Shown here piece by piece: positions 7,702 to 19,857 of a DNA stretch of 32,941 bases; the stretch's first letter is position 1, and each line of letters starts with the position of its first letter. Under the pieces are notes generated by a model. The model ran no database searches. It saw nothing but the letters and a program-made list of their open reading frames with translations, and had not been told where the DNA came from. Location: contig JAGWMW010000010.1 in NCBI GenBank assembly GCA_028871575.1, positions 1 through 32,941 on the forward strand, in the 5' to 3' direction. The translations under genes and the position numbers were made by a program. Source of the DNA: Burkholderiales bacterium (GTDB lineage: Bacteria > Pseudomonadota > Gammaproteobacteria > Burkholderiales > Burkholderiaceae_C).

Positions 7702-8319
7702 TCAGCCGAAGTAGGGCGGCGGGCTGGCCGCCAGCGGCGGGGCCGGCAGCCACTTCAGGTCCTGGAAGCCGCGCTTGATGTAGCCGCCCTTGTCCCAGCA
7801 GGCACCCTCGTAGCCGAAGACGGTGAAGGCCATGTCGTTGTCGTAGAGCGAGGTCACGCACTGGCCGCGTACGGTGTTGAAGAAGGGCATCCCCTCGATC
7901 GCCTGCACCGCCACCAGGCGCCGCGCCGGCGTGGCCTTGACGAAGCGGCCGCCGGCGTCGCGGTCGAGCCCGGCGATGCCCTCGCGCAAGAGCGGCAGCG
8001 CCTCGGTCTTGGCGTCGAGGTCCTTGGCCAGCAGCGCGTAGACCGCATCGGGCAGCTTCTTGTGGGGGAACAGCGTGCGCCCCATCGCCATCAGGGTCTC
8101 GCCCTCGGCCCGGCTGAGCGACTTCAGCTCCACCGCCCACACGGTGGACGGGGCCAGTGCCGCCAGCGCGCTGCCGGCGGCGAGGGTGCCCATCAGGATG
8201 CCGCTGCCCTTGAGGAACTCGCGCCGCGCCAGCGGCAGATCGAGCTTGGGCACGCGGCGGTCTTCGTCGCCGCAGGGCGCGGACGCGGCAGGCGCGGGCG
8301 CGAGGGGGATCACACGCAT
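7702..8319 (-). CDS. Gluconate 2-dehydrogenase subunit 3 family protein (Tat-exported small subunit)
   Basis: A 205-residue protein. Residues 31-40 read ARREFLKGSG, a twin-arginine motif, followed by a hydrophobic run and a likely cleavage site near Ala62 (TVWA/VELK). The mature part, with FPHKKLPDAVY, FNTVRGQCVTSLY and GYEGACWDKGGYIKRGFQDL, matches the gluconate 2-dehydrogenase subunit 3 family. In this family the small subunit carries the export signal and escorts the FAD subunit across the membrane. AGGAG precedes ATG 8319, and the GMC gene follows after 44 bp. A cytochrome c subunit, the third partner in classical three-subunit enzymes, is not present next to it. Confidence 0.9.
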   Translation of the reverse strand: MRVIPLAPAPAASAPCGDEDRRVPKLDLPLARREFLKGSGILMGTLAAGSALAALAPSTVWAVELKSLSRAEGETLMAMGRTLFPHKKLPDAVYALLAKDLDAKTEALPLLREGIAGLDRDAGGRFVKATPARRLVAVQAIEGMPFFNTVRGQCVTSLYDNDMAFTVFGYEGACWDKGGYIKRGFQDLKWLPAPPLAASPPPYFG

Positions 8320-8462
8320 GGCCAGTCTCCTGTAGATCGTTCGACCCGGGGACCGCCATCGCCCCGGCTGCGGCGCAGTCTTGCACCGCCACCGGCCGGG
8401 CAGGTTTTATTCAGCTACCTACAAGGGAAAGCCCGAGGGCGCCGGGCCTGCGCGTGCATCCC

Positions 8463-8480
8463 GGTCCGCGCGGGCGGACC
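8463..8480 (-). terminator. Hairpin downstream of the NDH-2 gene
   Basis: GGTCCGC/GCGGACC (8463-8469 and 8474-8480) form a 7-bp perfect stem with a 4-nt loop, 14 bp after the stop of the NDH-2 gene. There is no T-run behind it, so it is at best an imperfect terminator or a 3'-end stabiliser. The rest of 8320-8494 should contain the promoter of the Tat/GMC operon, but I see no convincing -35/-10 pair. Confidence 0.35.
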
Positions 8481-8494
8481 CGGCGCTGCGGCGC

Positions 8495-9865
8495 TCAGTG
8501 CAGCTTCACGTGCGGCTCGGTGCGGCGCACGATCAGCCGCGCCAGCGTGTCCAGCGTCACCTTGACCCAGCCGTGCAGCGCCAGCTCGTGCATCTTGTAG
8601 AGCGACTGGTACATCAGGCGCGCGAACAGGCCCTCGACCATCAGGCTGCCGCCGATCAGCCCGCCCATCATGCTGCCCACGGTGCTGTACTCGCCCAGCG
8701 AGACGAGCGAGCCGAAGTCGCGGTAGTGCCAGTCCTGCAGCGGCTGGCCGGCCAGGCGGCGCCGGATCTGCCGGACCATGTGAGTGGCCTGCTGATGCGC
8801 GGCCTGGGCCCGCGGCGGCACCAGCCGCTGGGGGGCCTCCGGCGGCACCCGTCCGCCGGGGCCGCGATCGGCCTCGGGCCAGGGGCAGGCCGCGCAATCG
8901 CCCAGGGCGTAGATGTGCTCGTCGCGCGTGGTCTGCAGCGTGGGCCGCACGACGAGCTGGTTGACGCGGTTCGTCTCCAGCCCGCCGATGTCCTTCAGGA
9001 AGTCGGGCGCCTTCACGCCCGCGGCCCAGACGATCAGCTCGGCCGGCAGCGCACGGCCGTCGGCCAGCTGCACGCTGCCGGCGGTGACGGCGGCCACCTT
9101 GGCGCCGGTGAGCACGTTCACGCCCAGCTTCCTGAGCAGGCCCTCGGTGGCCGCCGACAGCCGCGGCGGCAGCGCCGGCAGCACGCGCGGCGCGGCTTCC
9201 ACGACGGTGACCTGGATGTCCTTCTCGGCATCGGCGCGGTCCAGCCCGTAGGCCATCACCTCGCGCGTGGTGCGGTGCAGCTCGGCCGCCAGCTCCACGC
9301 CGGTGGCCCCGGCGCCGATGATGACCAGGTGCAGCTGCGCCGGCTGCTGCGGCGTGCTGCGCGCATGGGCGCGCATGCAGGCATTGACCAGGCGGCGGTG
9401 GAAGCGCTCGGCATCGGCCGCCGACTCCAGCCGCATCGCATGCTCGGCCACGCCGGGGGTGCCGAAGTCGTTGCTCTGGCTGCCCACGGCGATGACGAGC
9501 GTGTCGTAGGGCACGGCCCGCTGCGGCGTGACCTCGCGCCCGTCCTCGTCCAGGTGCGGCGCCACCAGCACCTCGCGCCGCGCGCGGTCCAGGCCCACCA
9601 TCTCGCCGATGCGGTAGCGGAAGTGGTGCCAGTGCGACTGCGCCAGGTAGCCGACCTCGTGGTCGCTGATGTCCATGCTGCCGGCCGCGATCTCGTGCAG
9701 CTTGGGCTTCCAGACATGGGTGCGCGCCCGCTCGACCAGCGTCACCTCGGCGCGGCCGCGGCGGCCCAGCGTGTCGCCCAGCCGCGTGGCCAGCTCCAGT
9801 CCGCCGGCGCCGCCGCCGACGATGACGATGCGATGCAGGCCCGCATCGGGCCCCTGGCTTGCCAT
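8495..9865 (-). CDS. NAD(P)/FAD-dependent oxidoreductase, type II NADH dehydrogenase (NDH-2) family
   Basis: A 456-residue flavoprotein with two Rossmann folds: VIVGGGAGGLELATRL near residue 14 for FAD and LVIIGAGATGVELAAEL in the middle for NADH. ALGDCAACP, typical of the FAD site of NDH-2, follows. Intermediate landmarks are VERARTHVWKPKLHEIAAG and TLVIAVGSQSNDFGTPG. The C-terminal 70 residues are amphipathic and probably attach it to the cytoplasmic membrane face, where NDH-2 passes electrons from NADH to quinone without pumping protons. There is a proline/arginine-rich insertion after ALGDCAACP (PEADRGPGGRVPPEAPQR). GGGAGG precedes ATG 9865. It is 52 bp downstream of the aldo/keto reductase gene. 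Confidence 0.85.
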   Translation of the reverse strand: MASQGPDAGLHRIVIVGGGAGGLELATRLGDTLGRRGRAEVTLVERARTHVWKPKLHEIAAGSMDISDHEVGYLAQSHWHHFRYRIGEMVGLDRARREVLVAPHLDEDGREVTPQRAVPYDTLVIAVGSQSNDFGTPGVAEHAMRLESAADAERFHRRLVNACMRAHARSTPQQPAQLHLVIIGAGATGVELAAELHRTTREVMAYGLDRADAEKDIQVTVVEAAPRVLPALPPRLSAATEGLLRKLGVNVLTGAKVAAVTAGSVQLADGRALPAELIVWAAGVKAPDFLKDIGGLETNRVNQLVVRPTLQTTRDEHIYALGDCAACPWPEADRGPGGRVPPEAPQRLVPPRAQAAHQQATHMVRQIRRRLAGQPLQDWHYRDFGSLVSLGEYSTVGSMMGGLIGGSLMVEGLFARLMYQSLYKMHELALHGWVKVTLDTLARLIVRRTEPHVKLH

Positions 9866-9917
9866 CCTCCTGCCCTCCCCGGCCCGGTCTGCCGTGCTGG
9901 TGTCTTGGCCGCGGGGC

Positions 9918-10931
9918 TCAGCCCGCGTGCGGAAACGCCTCGGTGTCGACTTCGCCCTGGCTGGCCGGGCTGTAGCGCGCGCCGCTGACGGTGCGCTCGT
10001 TGATCAGCGCGTCCAGCCGCGCCAGCACCGCCGGCGCCAGCGCGAGCGCCGCCGCGCCGAGGTCGTCCTGCAGGTGCTGCGGCTGCGTGGTGCCGGGGAT
10101 GGCCAGCACATGCTCGCCGCGCGCCAGCACCCAGGCCAGCGCCAGCTGCGCCGGCGTGCAGCCCTGCTCGCGCGCCAGCGACTCGAAGGGCGGCCACAGT
10201 GCCAGGTTGGCCGCGTAGTGGGCCGGCTCGAAGCGCGGCATGCTGCGCCGGATGTCGCGCGCCGGCAGCGCGGCGACGTCGCCCACCCCGCCGGCGAGAA
10301 AGCCGCGCCCCAGCGGGCTGAAGGCCACGAAGGCCGCACCGATCTCGCGGCAGGCCTGCAGCACGCCCAGCTCGGGGTTGCGCGACCACAGCGAATACTC
10401 GCTCTGCACGGCCGCGATCGGGTGCACGGCCTGGGCGCGCCGCAGCGTGGCGGCCGAGACCTCCGACAGGCCGAGCGCGCGCACCTTGCCCGCGCGCAGC
10501 AGGTCGGCCATCGCGCCCACGCTGTCCTCGATCGGCACCCGCCGGTCCCAGCGGTGCAGGTAGTACAGGTCGATGCAGTCGGTGCCCAGCCGGCGCAGGC
10601 TGTCCTCGCAGTTGCGGCGGATCGCCTCGGGCCGGCCGTCGATGACGCGCCGCACGCCGTCGTCGAAGGCCACGCCGGCCATCCCGCCCTTGCTGCACAG
10701 CACGATGCGGCTGCGCTCGGGCCCGAGCACGCGGCCGACCAGGGTCTCGTTGGCGCCGAAGCCGTAGAGCGCGGCGGTGTCGAACAGCGTCACGCCCAGG
10801 TCGAGCGCCCGGCGCAGCAGGCCTTCGGCCTCGGCCGGCCCGGGCGGCGTGCCGTAGGCGTGGCTGAGGTTCATGCAGCCCAGGCCGATCGGGCCGACCT
10901 CGAATCCGGCGATGCGTCTGGCAGGGGTCAT
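9918..10931 (-). CDS. Aldo/keto reductase
   Basis: A 337-residue NADPH-dependent (beta/alpha)8 barrel oxidoreductase. The catalytic tetrad is visible: Asp51 and Tyr56 in DTAALYG, Lys81 in CSKGG, and His126 in YYLHRWD. The C-terminal region has AFSPLGRGFL and AIPGTTQPQHL, which shape the cofactor site. It resembles the YhdN/AKR13-type general reductases that act on aldehydes and ketones; the natural substrate is unknown. The gene is followed by the NDH-2 gene on the same strand and preceded after 73 bp by the PAS-HisKA gene. Its ribosome binding site is weak. Confidence 0.9.
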   Translation of the reverse strand: MTPARRIAGFEVGPIGLGCMNLSHAYGTPPGPAEAEGLLRRALDLGVTLFDTAALYGFGANETLVGRVLGPERSRIVLCSKGGMAGVAFDDGVRRVIDGRPEAIRRNCEDSLRRLGTDCIDLYYLHRWDRRVPIEDSVGAMADLLRAGKVRALGLSEVSAATLRRAQAVHPIAAVQSEYSLWSRNPELGVLQACREIGAAFVAFSPLGRGFLAGGVGDVAALPARDIRRSMPRFEPAHYAANLALWPPFESLAREQGCTPAQLALAWVLARGEHVLAIPGTTQPQHLQDDLGAAALALAPAVLARLDALINERTVSGARYSPASQGEVDTEAFPHAG

Positions 10932-11004
10932 CGGTGCTCGGGCAGGGGGACGGCAGTGCGTGCAGGCACCGGCGCGCGGGCGCGCTGCACAGGGCCGGAC
11001 ACTA

Positions 11005-13155
<2,151 letters not shown>

Positions 13156-13191
13156 TCATGCCGTGGCCGGCGCCGCGTCGCCGCCGCAGCG

Positions 13192-13223
13192 CCCCAAGGC
13201 CCGCGGCGGCGGCGGGCTTGGGG
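13192..13223 (-). terminator. Strong hairpin at the end of the lig operon
   Basis: The arms 13192-13204 and 13212-13223 pair over 12 bp (CCCCAAG-CCCGC against GCGGGCTTGGGG) with a single bulged G and a 7-nt loop. It begins 10 bp after the ligC stop. No T-run follows, so it may protect or process the 3' end, or terminate inefficiently. It separates the lig operon from the MFS gene on the same strand. Confidence 0.5.
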
Positions 13224-13233
13224 GTCGCCTGGC

Positions 13234-15465
<2,232 letters not shown>

Positions 15466-15469
<4 letters not shown>

Positions 15470-16383
15470 CGGGATTCCTCCGGCCAGTACAGGCGCATCG
15501 GGTTCGTCACCAGCAGCCGGGTCTGCAGCTCGGGCGTGACCGCGATGTGCGGGATGAAGTCGACCAGCAGGCCGTCGTCGGGCATGTGGTGCTTGAGGTT
15601 GGGGTGCGGCCAGTCGGTGCCCCAGAGCACGCGGTCGGGGAAGCCCTCGACGAGGCGGCGCGCGAAGGGCACCACGTCGCGGTAGGCGGCCCGCTCGCCG
15701 TCCAGCGCCGGCGGGCCGGCCACGCTCAGCCGCTCGGGGCAGCTGACCTTGCTCCAGACATTGGGGTGCTCGCGCATCAGCTTCACGAACAGGCCGAACT
15801 GCGGCCCGTCCACCGGCAGGCTCACGTCGGGCCGGCCCATGTGGTCGACCACCACGGTGGTGGGCAGCGCGGTGAAGAAGTCCCACAGCTCGGGCAGGTC
15901 CACGGCCTCGAAATACACGACCACATGCCAGCCCAGCGGCGCGATGCGCGCGGCGATCTCCATCAGCTCGTCGCGGGGCGTGAAGTCGACCAGGCGCCTG
16001 ACGAAGTTGAAGCGCACGCCGCGCACGCCGGCGTCGTGCAGGGCCTGCAGCTCGGCGTCGGCGATGCCGCGCCTGACCGTGGCCACGCCGCGCGCGCGGC
16101 CGCCGCTGGCCCGGCAGGCATCGACCATGGCCCGGTTGTCGGCGCCGTGGCAGGTGGCCTGCACGACCACGTTGCGGGCGAAGCCCAGGTGGTCGCGCAG
16201 CGCGTAAAGCTGCGCCTTGCCCGCGTCGCAGGGCGTGTACTTGCGCTCGGGCGCGAACGGGAATTCGGCGCCCGGTCCGAAGACATGGCAATGCGCGTCC
16301 ACCGCGCCGGGCGGCAGCTCGAACCGGGGTCGGCTGGGGCCGGCGTACCAGTCCAGCCAGCCCGGGGTCTTCTCGAAGTTCAT
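15466..16383 (-). CDS. ligI: 2-pyrone-4,6-dicarboxylate lactonase
   Basis: A 305-residue amidohydrolase-superfamily enzyme that hydrolyses 2-pyrone-4,6-dicarboxylate to 4-oxalomesaconate without needing a divalent metal. Recognisable active-site residues are His31 and His33 (DAHCHVFGP), His181 (VVVDHMGRPD) and Asp257 (LWGTDWPHPN), matching the positions described for Sphingobium LigI. The length is normal. Its start overlaps the stop of the DUF1932 gene and its stop overlaps the ligA start, both as ATGA. Also called pmdD. Confidence 0.95.
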
Positions 16384-17276
16384 TCGGGTTGCCTCAGGTG
16401 TCGAAGGAGGCGGTCGGCCTCGGTGCGCCAGTCGGCGCTGCGTGCAAAGCCGGGCCCGCCGCGGGGGCCGAAGACGCCGGCGTCGGCCAGGTCGGCCATC
16501 CAGGCCTGGCGCTGGGCGGTGCCGGCGGCCGACCAGGGCTCGAGCCCGGCTTCGCGCACGGTCTGGGCGACCTCGCGCACCTCTTCGCTGCGCCGGCGGC
16601 CATGCTCGATCACGCGCTGGAAGAAGTACGCCGCCTGCGGCTCCCAGTCGATGCCGGGGAAGGTCTCGGCCAGCGAGGCCAGCACCGCGTCCTCGACGCC
16701 ATAGTGGCGCGCGCTGGCCAGGCTCTCGATGACCATCGCCTCCAGGCCCTTGATCATCACGCTGCGGCACATCTTGGTGGCCGAGGCGACGCCGAGCTGC
16801 GCGCTCGCGACCTTCGGCGCGAAGCCCAGTGCTGCCAGCACCGGCGCCAGCGCCGCCGCGTGGGGCCCGCCGAGCAGCAGCGGCACCCGGATGCGGTGGG
16901 GCGGCACGCTCGTCATCACCGCGCCTTCGACGTAGCGGCCGCCGGCGCCGTCGACAACGCCGGCCGCGCGCGTCTTGGCACCGGGCGAGGCCGAGTTGAA
17001 GTCGAGGAAGCAGGCGCCCGGCGCCAGGGCCGGCGCACAGGCCTGCGCCACGGCCACGGCCTGGCTGGCGGTGACGGCCGAGACCACGAGCTCGGCGCCC
17101 GCCACCGCCTGGGCATGCGTCGCCGCCAGCGCCACGCCGTGCTGCGCGGCATGCGCCCGCAGCGGCCGGCCGGCCTCGCTGTCGAGCTTCGTGTCGAAGG
17201 CCGTGAGCGCGTGCGCGCGCAGGTCCTCGGCCAGGATGCGCCCGACCTCGCCGTAGCCGATGAGGGCGATGCGCAT
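16380..17276 (-). CDS. NAD(P)-binding 6-phosphogluconate dehydrogenase-like protein with DUF1932 C-terminal domain
   Basis: A 298-residue protein. Residues 1-160 are a beta-hydroxyacid dehydrogenase-type Rossmann domain with GYGEVG (7-12), DFNSASPGAK in the position of the usual substrate loop, and VASATKMCRSVMIKGLEAM, which holds the catalytic-lysine region. Residues about 190-260 match the helical DUF1932 domain (YFFQRVIEHGRRRSEEV). It is embedded between ligK and ligI with an ATGA overlap to ligI and a 3-bp gap from ligK, so it is surely expressed with the pathway. It has no established step in the protocatechuate 4,5-cleavage route. It might reduce a pathway oxo-acid or serve a side substrate. 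The reaction is unknown. Confidence 0.82.
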   Translation of the reverse strand: MRIALIGYGEVGRILAEDLRAHALTAFDTKLDSEAGRPLRAHAAQHGVALAATHAQAVAGAELVVSAVTASQAVAVAQACAPALAPGACFLDFNSASPGAKTRAAGVVDGAGGRYVEGAVMTSVPPHRIRVPLLLGGPHAAALAPVLAALGFAPKVASAQLGVASATKMCRSVMIKGLEAMVIESLASARHYGVEDAVLASLAETFPGIDWEPQAAYFFQRVIEHGRRRSEEVREVAQTVREAGLEPWSAAGTAQRQAWMADLADAGVFGPRGGPGFARSADWRTEADRLLRHLRQPE

Positions 17277-17279
17277 CGC

Positions 17280-17963
17280 TCAGTCGATGTACTTCAGGCC
17301 CGCGGCCGCCAGCGGCTCGCGCATCTTGTACATGTCCAGGCCCAGCACGCCGGCCGCCAGCCGGGCCCGCTTCTCGCCTTCGTTGGCCTCGCGCGCCGCG
17401 GCGGCGTCGGCCACCTGGCGGACCCGGGCCGCGGGCACGACGACGACGCCGTCGTCGTCGGCCACGAGGGCATCGCCCGGGGTCACCAGCGCGCCGGCGC
17501 AGACGACCGGGATGTTCACCGAGCCCAGCGTCGCCTTGATCGTGCCCTTGCTGCTGATGGCGCGGCTCCAGACCGGGAACTGCATCTCGGTCAGGTCGCG
17601 CACGTCGCGGCAGCCGCCGTCGATCACGAGGCCCAGGGCGCCGCGGGCGCGGAACGACGTGGCCAGCAGGTCGCCGAAGAAGCCGTCGGTGCTCTCGGAT
17701 GTGAGTGCGGCCACCACGATGTCGCCCAGGCGGATCTGCTCGGCCACCACGTGCAGCATCCAGTTGTCGCCCGGGTGCATGAGCACGGTGACGGCCGTGC
17801 CCGAGATGCGCGCGCCGGCCCAGATGGGGCGCATGTAGGGCTTGAGCAGGCCGACGCGGCCCTGCGCCTCGTGCACGGTGCTCGCGCCGAAGCGGGCGAG
17901 CTCGTCGGTGGCCGCGCGGTCGGCGCGGGTGATGTTGCGGTAGACGACGCCGAGCTCGAACAT
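17280..17963 (-). CDS. ligK: 4-carboxy-4-hydroxy-2-oxoadipate aldolase/oxaloacetate decarboxylase
   Basis: A 227-residue RraA-fold class II aldolase that splits 4-carboxy-4-hydroxy-2-oxoadipate into pyruvate and oxaloacetate, and also decarboxylates oxaloacetate. The substrate/metal motif is visible as [20 protein letters not shown] followed by GCRDVRDL, with Arg119 and Asp120 in the conserved RD pair. Length is typical of LigK/PmdF/GalC. AAGGGG precedes ATG 17963, and the gene starts one base after the ligJ stop. It supplies the last step of the pathway. Also called pmdF. Confidence 0.94.
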   Translation of the reverse strand: MFELGVVYRNITRADRAATDELARFGASTVHEAQGRVGLLKPYMRPIWAGARISGTAVTVLMHPGDNWMLHVVAEQIRLGDIVVAALTSESTDGFFGDLLATSFRARGALGLVIDGGCRDVRDLTEMQFPVWSRAISSKGTIKATLGSVNIPVVCAGALVTPGDALVADDDGVVVVPAARVRQVADAAAAREANEGEKRARLAAGVLGLDMYKMREPLAAAGLKYID

Positions 17964-17964
17964 C

Positions 17965-18993
17965 TCACTGCCCCTTGCGCTTCAGTGCGGCGTCCAGCCG
18001 CGGGTAGACGCGCCGCGCATTGCCTTCGTAGACCTTCCAGCGGTCGTCGCCGTTCAGGATCGTGCTGGCCTCGATGTAGCGCTTGGTGTCGTCGTAGTAA
18101 TGGCCGGTCTCGGGGTCGATGCCGCGCACGGCGCCGATCATCTCGCTGGCGAACAGGATGTTGTCGACGGGGATCACCTGGGTCAGCAGGTCGATGCCCG
18201 GCTGGTGGTAGACGCAGGTGTCGAAGTAGATGTTCTTCAGCAGGTGCTCGGTCAGCAGCGGCTTCTTCAGCTCCTGCGCCAGGCCGCGGAAGCGGCCCCA
18301 GTGGTAGGGCACCGCGCCACCGCCGTGCGGGATCACGAAGCGCAGCGTGGGGAAGTCCTTGAACAGGTCGCTGGTGAGGCACTGCATGAAGGCCGTGGTG
18401 TCGGCGTTCAGGTAATGCGCGCCCGTGGTGTGGAAGCAGGCGTTGCAGCTGGTGCTGACGTGCACCATGGCCGGGATGTCGTACTCGACCATCTTCTCGT
18501 AGATGGGGTACCAGTGGCGGTCGGACAGCGGCGGGCTGGTCCAGTGGCCGCCGGAGGGATCCGGGTTCAGGTTGATCGCCACGTTGCCGTATTGCTCCAC
18601 GCACTTCACCAGTTCGGGGATGCAGGTGGCGGGGTCCACGCCCGGGCTCTGCGGCAGCATCGCCGCCGGGACGAAGTGGTCCGGGAACAGGCCGGCGACG
18701 CGGAAGCACAACTCGTTGCAGATCGCCGCCCAGGTGCTGCTGACCTGGAAGTCGCCGATGTGATGCGCCATGAAGCTGGCGCGCGGGCTGAAGATGGTCA
18801 GGTCGCTGCCGCGCTGGCGCATCAGGCGCAGCTGGTTGGCCTCGATGCTCTCGCGCAGCTCGTCGTCGCTGATCTTTAGGTCAGCCACCTTGGGCGTTAG
18901 CGCAGCATCCTTGATGCCGGCGATCTGGGCGTTGCGCCAGGTCTCCAGCGCCTTGGGCGCGGTGGTGTAGTGGCCGTGGCAGTCGATGATCAT
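17965..18993 (-). CDS. ligJ: 4-oxalomesaconate hydratase
   Basis: A 342-residue amidohydrolase-type zinc enzyme that adds water to the enol form of 4-oxalomesaconate, giving 4-carboxy-4-hydroxy-2-oxoadipate. His6 and His8 (DCHGHY), His178 (AMVHVST) and Glu284 (FASEMIG) match the metal and catalytic residues described for Sphingobium LigJ. Length is normal. AGGAGAG precedes ATG 18993. It is the first enzyme gene of the operon, 49 bp after the ModA-like gene. Also called pmdE. Confidence 0.95.
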   Translation of the reverse strand: MIIDCHGHYTTAPKALETWRNAQIAGIKDAALTPKVADLKISDDELRESIEANQLRLMRQRGSDLTIFSPRASFMAHHIGDFQVSSTWAAICNELCFRVAGLFPDHFVPAAMLPQSPGVDPATCIPELVKCVEQYGNVAINLNPDPSGGHWTSPPLSDRHWYPIYEKMVEYDIPAMVHVSTSCNACFHTTGAHYLNADTTAFMQCLTSDLFKDFPTLRFVIPHGGGAVPYHWGRFRGLAQELKKPLLTEHLLKNIYFDTCVYHQPGIDLLTQVIPVDNILFASEMIGAVRGIDPETGHYYDDTKRYIEASTILNGDDRWKVYEGNARRVYPRLDAALKRKGQ

Positions 18994-19042
18994 GGCAAGG
19001 CTCTCCTGGGCAGGGGTCGGCGCCGCGTCGCTCGTTCGGAGG

Positions 19043-19753
19043 TCAGGCGGGGGTCATGCCGTGGCGGCGCTTGGCCTCGGCGCTGTCTGCGGATGCGAGG
19101 AACTCGAGGAAGGCCCGCGCCGCCGCGCCCCGGTCGCCAGGCCCTGCCTGAAGCGGCAGGCCGGCCGAGAAGACGGTGACCGCCTCGATCGGCGAGGGCA
19201 GCGTGCCCAGCACCTCGATGCCCGGCAGCGCCATCAGCTCGCTGAGCTGCTGGAAGCCGAGCTCGGCCTCGCCGCGCGCCACCAGCGCGCCCACCGGCAC
19301 CCCGGGCGGCGCCTGCACCAGCCGGCCGCGGATCTGCCCGGCGATGCCCCAGCGCTCGAACACCTTCGACAGGTAGGTGCCGCTGGGGCCGGTGGACAGG
19401 CTCAGGCTGCGCGCGGCCAGCACGGCGGCGCGCACGGCGTCCTCGCTGCCGATGTCGGGCCGCGGCGCGCCGGCCCGCACGGCCACGGCCACCGGCGAGC
19501 GGGCCAGGTCGACCCGGCTGCCGGCGGCCAGGTGGTTTGAGGCGATCAGCTTGTCGATGGCCTCGGCGGCCAGCACGACGAGGTCGAAGTGCTCGCCGGC
19601 CTGCACGCGCCGGGCGGCGTCGACGCCGCCCACCGACTCGATCGCCACCGCCACGCCGCTGCGCGCGGCCCAGGCCGCCGCCAGCTCGGCCAGCAGCAGC
19701 CGCGTGGCCATCGACGACAGGCCGGCAAGGCGGGGGGGCAGCGGCGACGTCAT
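19043..19753 (-). CDS. ModA-like substrate-binding-domain protein without signal peptide
   Basis: A 236-residue protein of the periplasmic-binding-protein fold, nearest in pattern to molybdate-type ModA proteins: LSSMATRLLLAELAAAW, then GEHFDLVVLAAEAID, SLSLSTGPSGTYLSKVFERW and GEAELGFQQLSELM. The binding-protein domain begins within the first ten residues, and no export signal precedes it; the codons upstream of ATG 19753 (up to a stop at 19804-19802) encode no hydrophobic stretch and no alternative ATG or GTG. It is thus predicted to be cytoplasmic. It is the first gene of the lig operon and faces the LysR gene. It could bind a pathway acid inside the cell, but no partner transporter genes lie beside it. 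Confidence 0.75.
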   Translation of the reverse strand: MTSPLPPRLAGLSSMATRLLLAELAAAWAARSGVAVAIESVGGVDAARRVQAGEHFDLVVLAAEAIDKLIASNHLAAGSRVDLARSPVAVAVRAGAPRPDIGSEDAVRAAVLAARSLSLSTGPSGTYLSKVFERWGIAGQIRGRLVQAPPGVPVGALVARGEAELGFQQLSELMALPGIEVLGTLPSPIEAVTVFSAGLPLQAGPGDRGAAARAFLEFLASADSAEAKRRHGMTPA

Positions 19754-19801
19754 GGGCGGATTCTTCCCCTGCGCAGGCCCGCCATCAACGCCAATCGTGC
19801 A

Positions 19802-19812
19802 CTAGCTGCTAG
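19802..19812. promoter_or_regulatory. Palindrome in the LysR/lig intergenic region (candidate operator)
   Basis: CTAGC-T-GCTAG is a perfect inverted repeat in the 104-bp gap between the lig operon's first gene and the divergent LysR gene. It lies 49 bp before the operon's first ATG and 45 bp before the LysR ATG, as expected for a LysR site controlling both. It does not contain a textbook T-N11-A box. Confidence 0.45.
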
Positions 19813-19832
19813 GCCGCTTCGGCATGGCAGCG

Positions 19833-19852
19833 CGACAATCGGCCGACAATCG
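19833..19852 (+). repeat. Tandem CGACAATCG repeat before the LysR start
   Basis: CGACAATCG occurs at 19833-19841 and 19844-19852, exactly 11 bp apart (one helical turn). The second GACAAT (19845-19850) resembles a -10 element 7 bp from the LysR ATG at 19858, and no Shine-Dalgarno sequence is present. This fits a leaderless LysR message, or a tandem protein-binding site for autoregulation. Confidence 0.4.
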
Positions 19853-19857
19853 CCCGG

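Noticed and set aside
8463-8480. A complete intrinsic terminator after the NDH-2 gene
   Set aside because: The hairpin is clear but no T-run follows on the transcribed strand, so it is listed only as a weak candidate.
19043-19753. Periplasmic molybdate-binding protein ModA
   Set aside because: It lacks a signal peptide and modBC neighbours and leads a protocatechuate operon, so a standard molybdate uptake role is unlikely.
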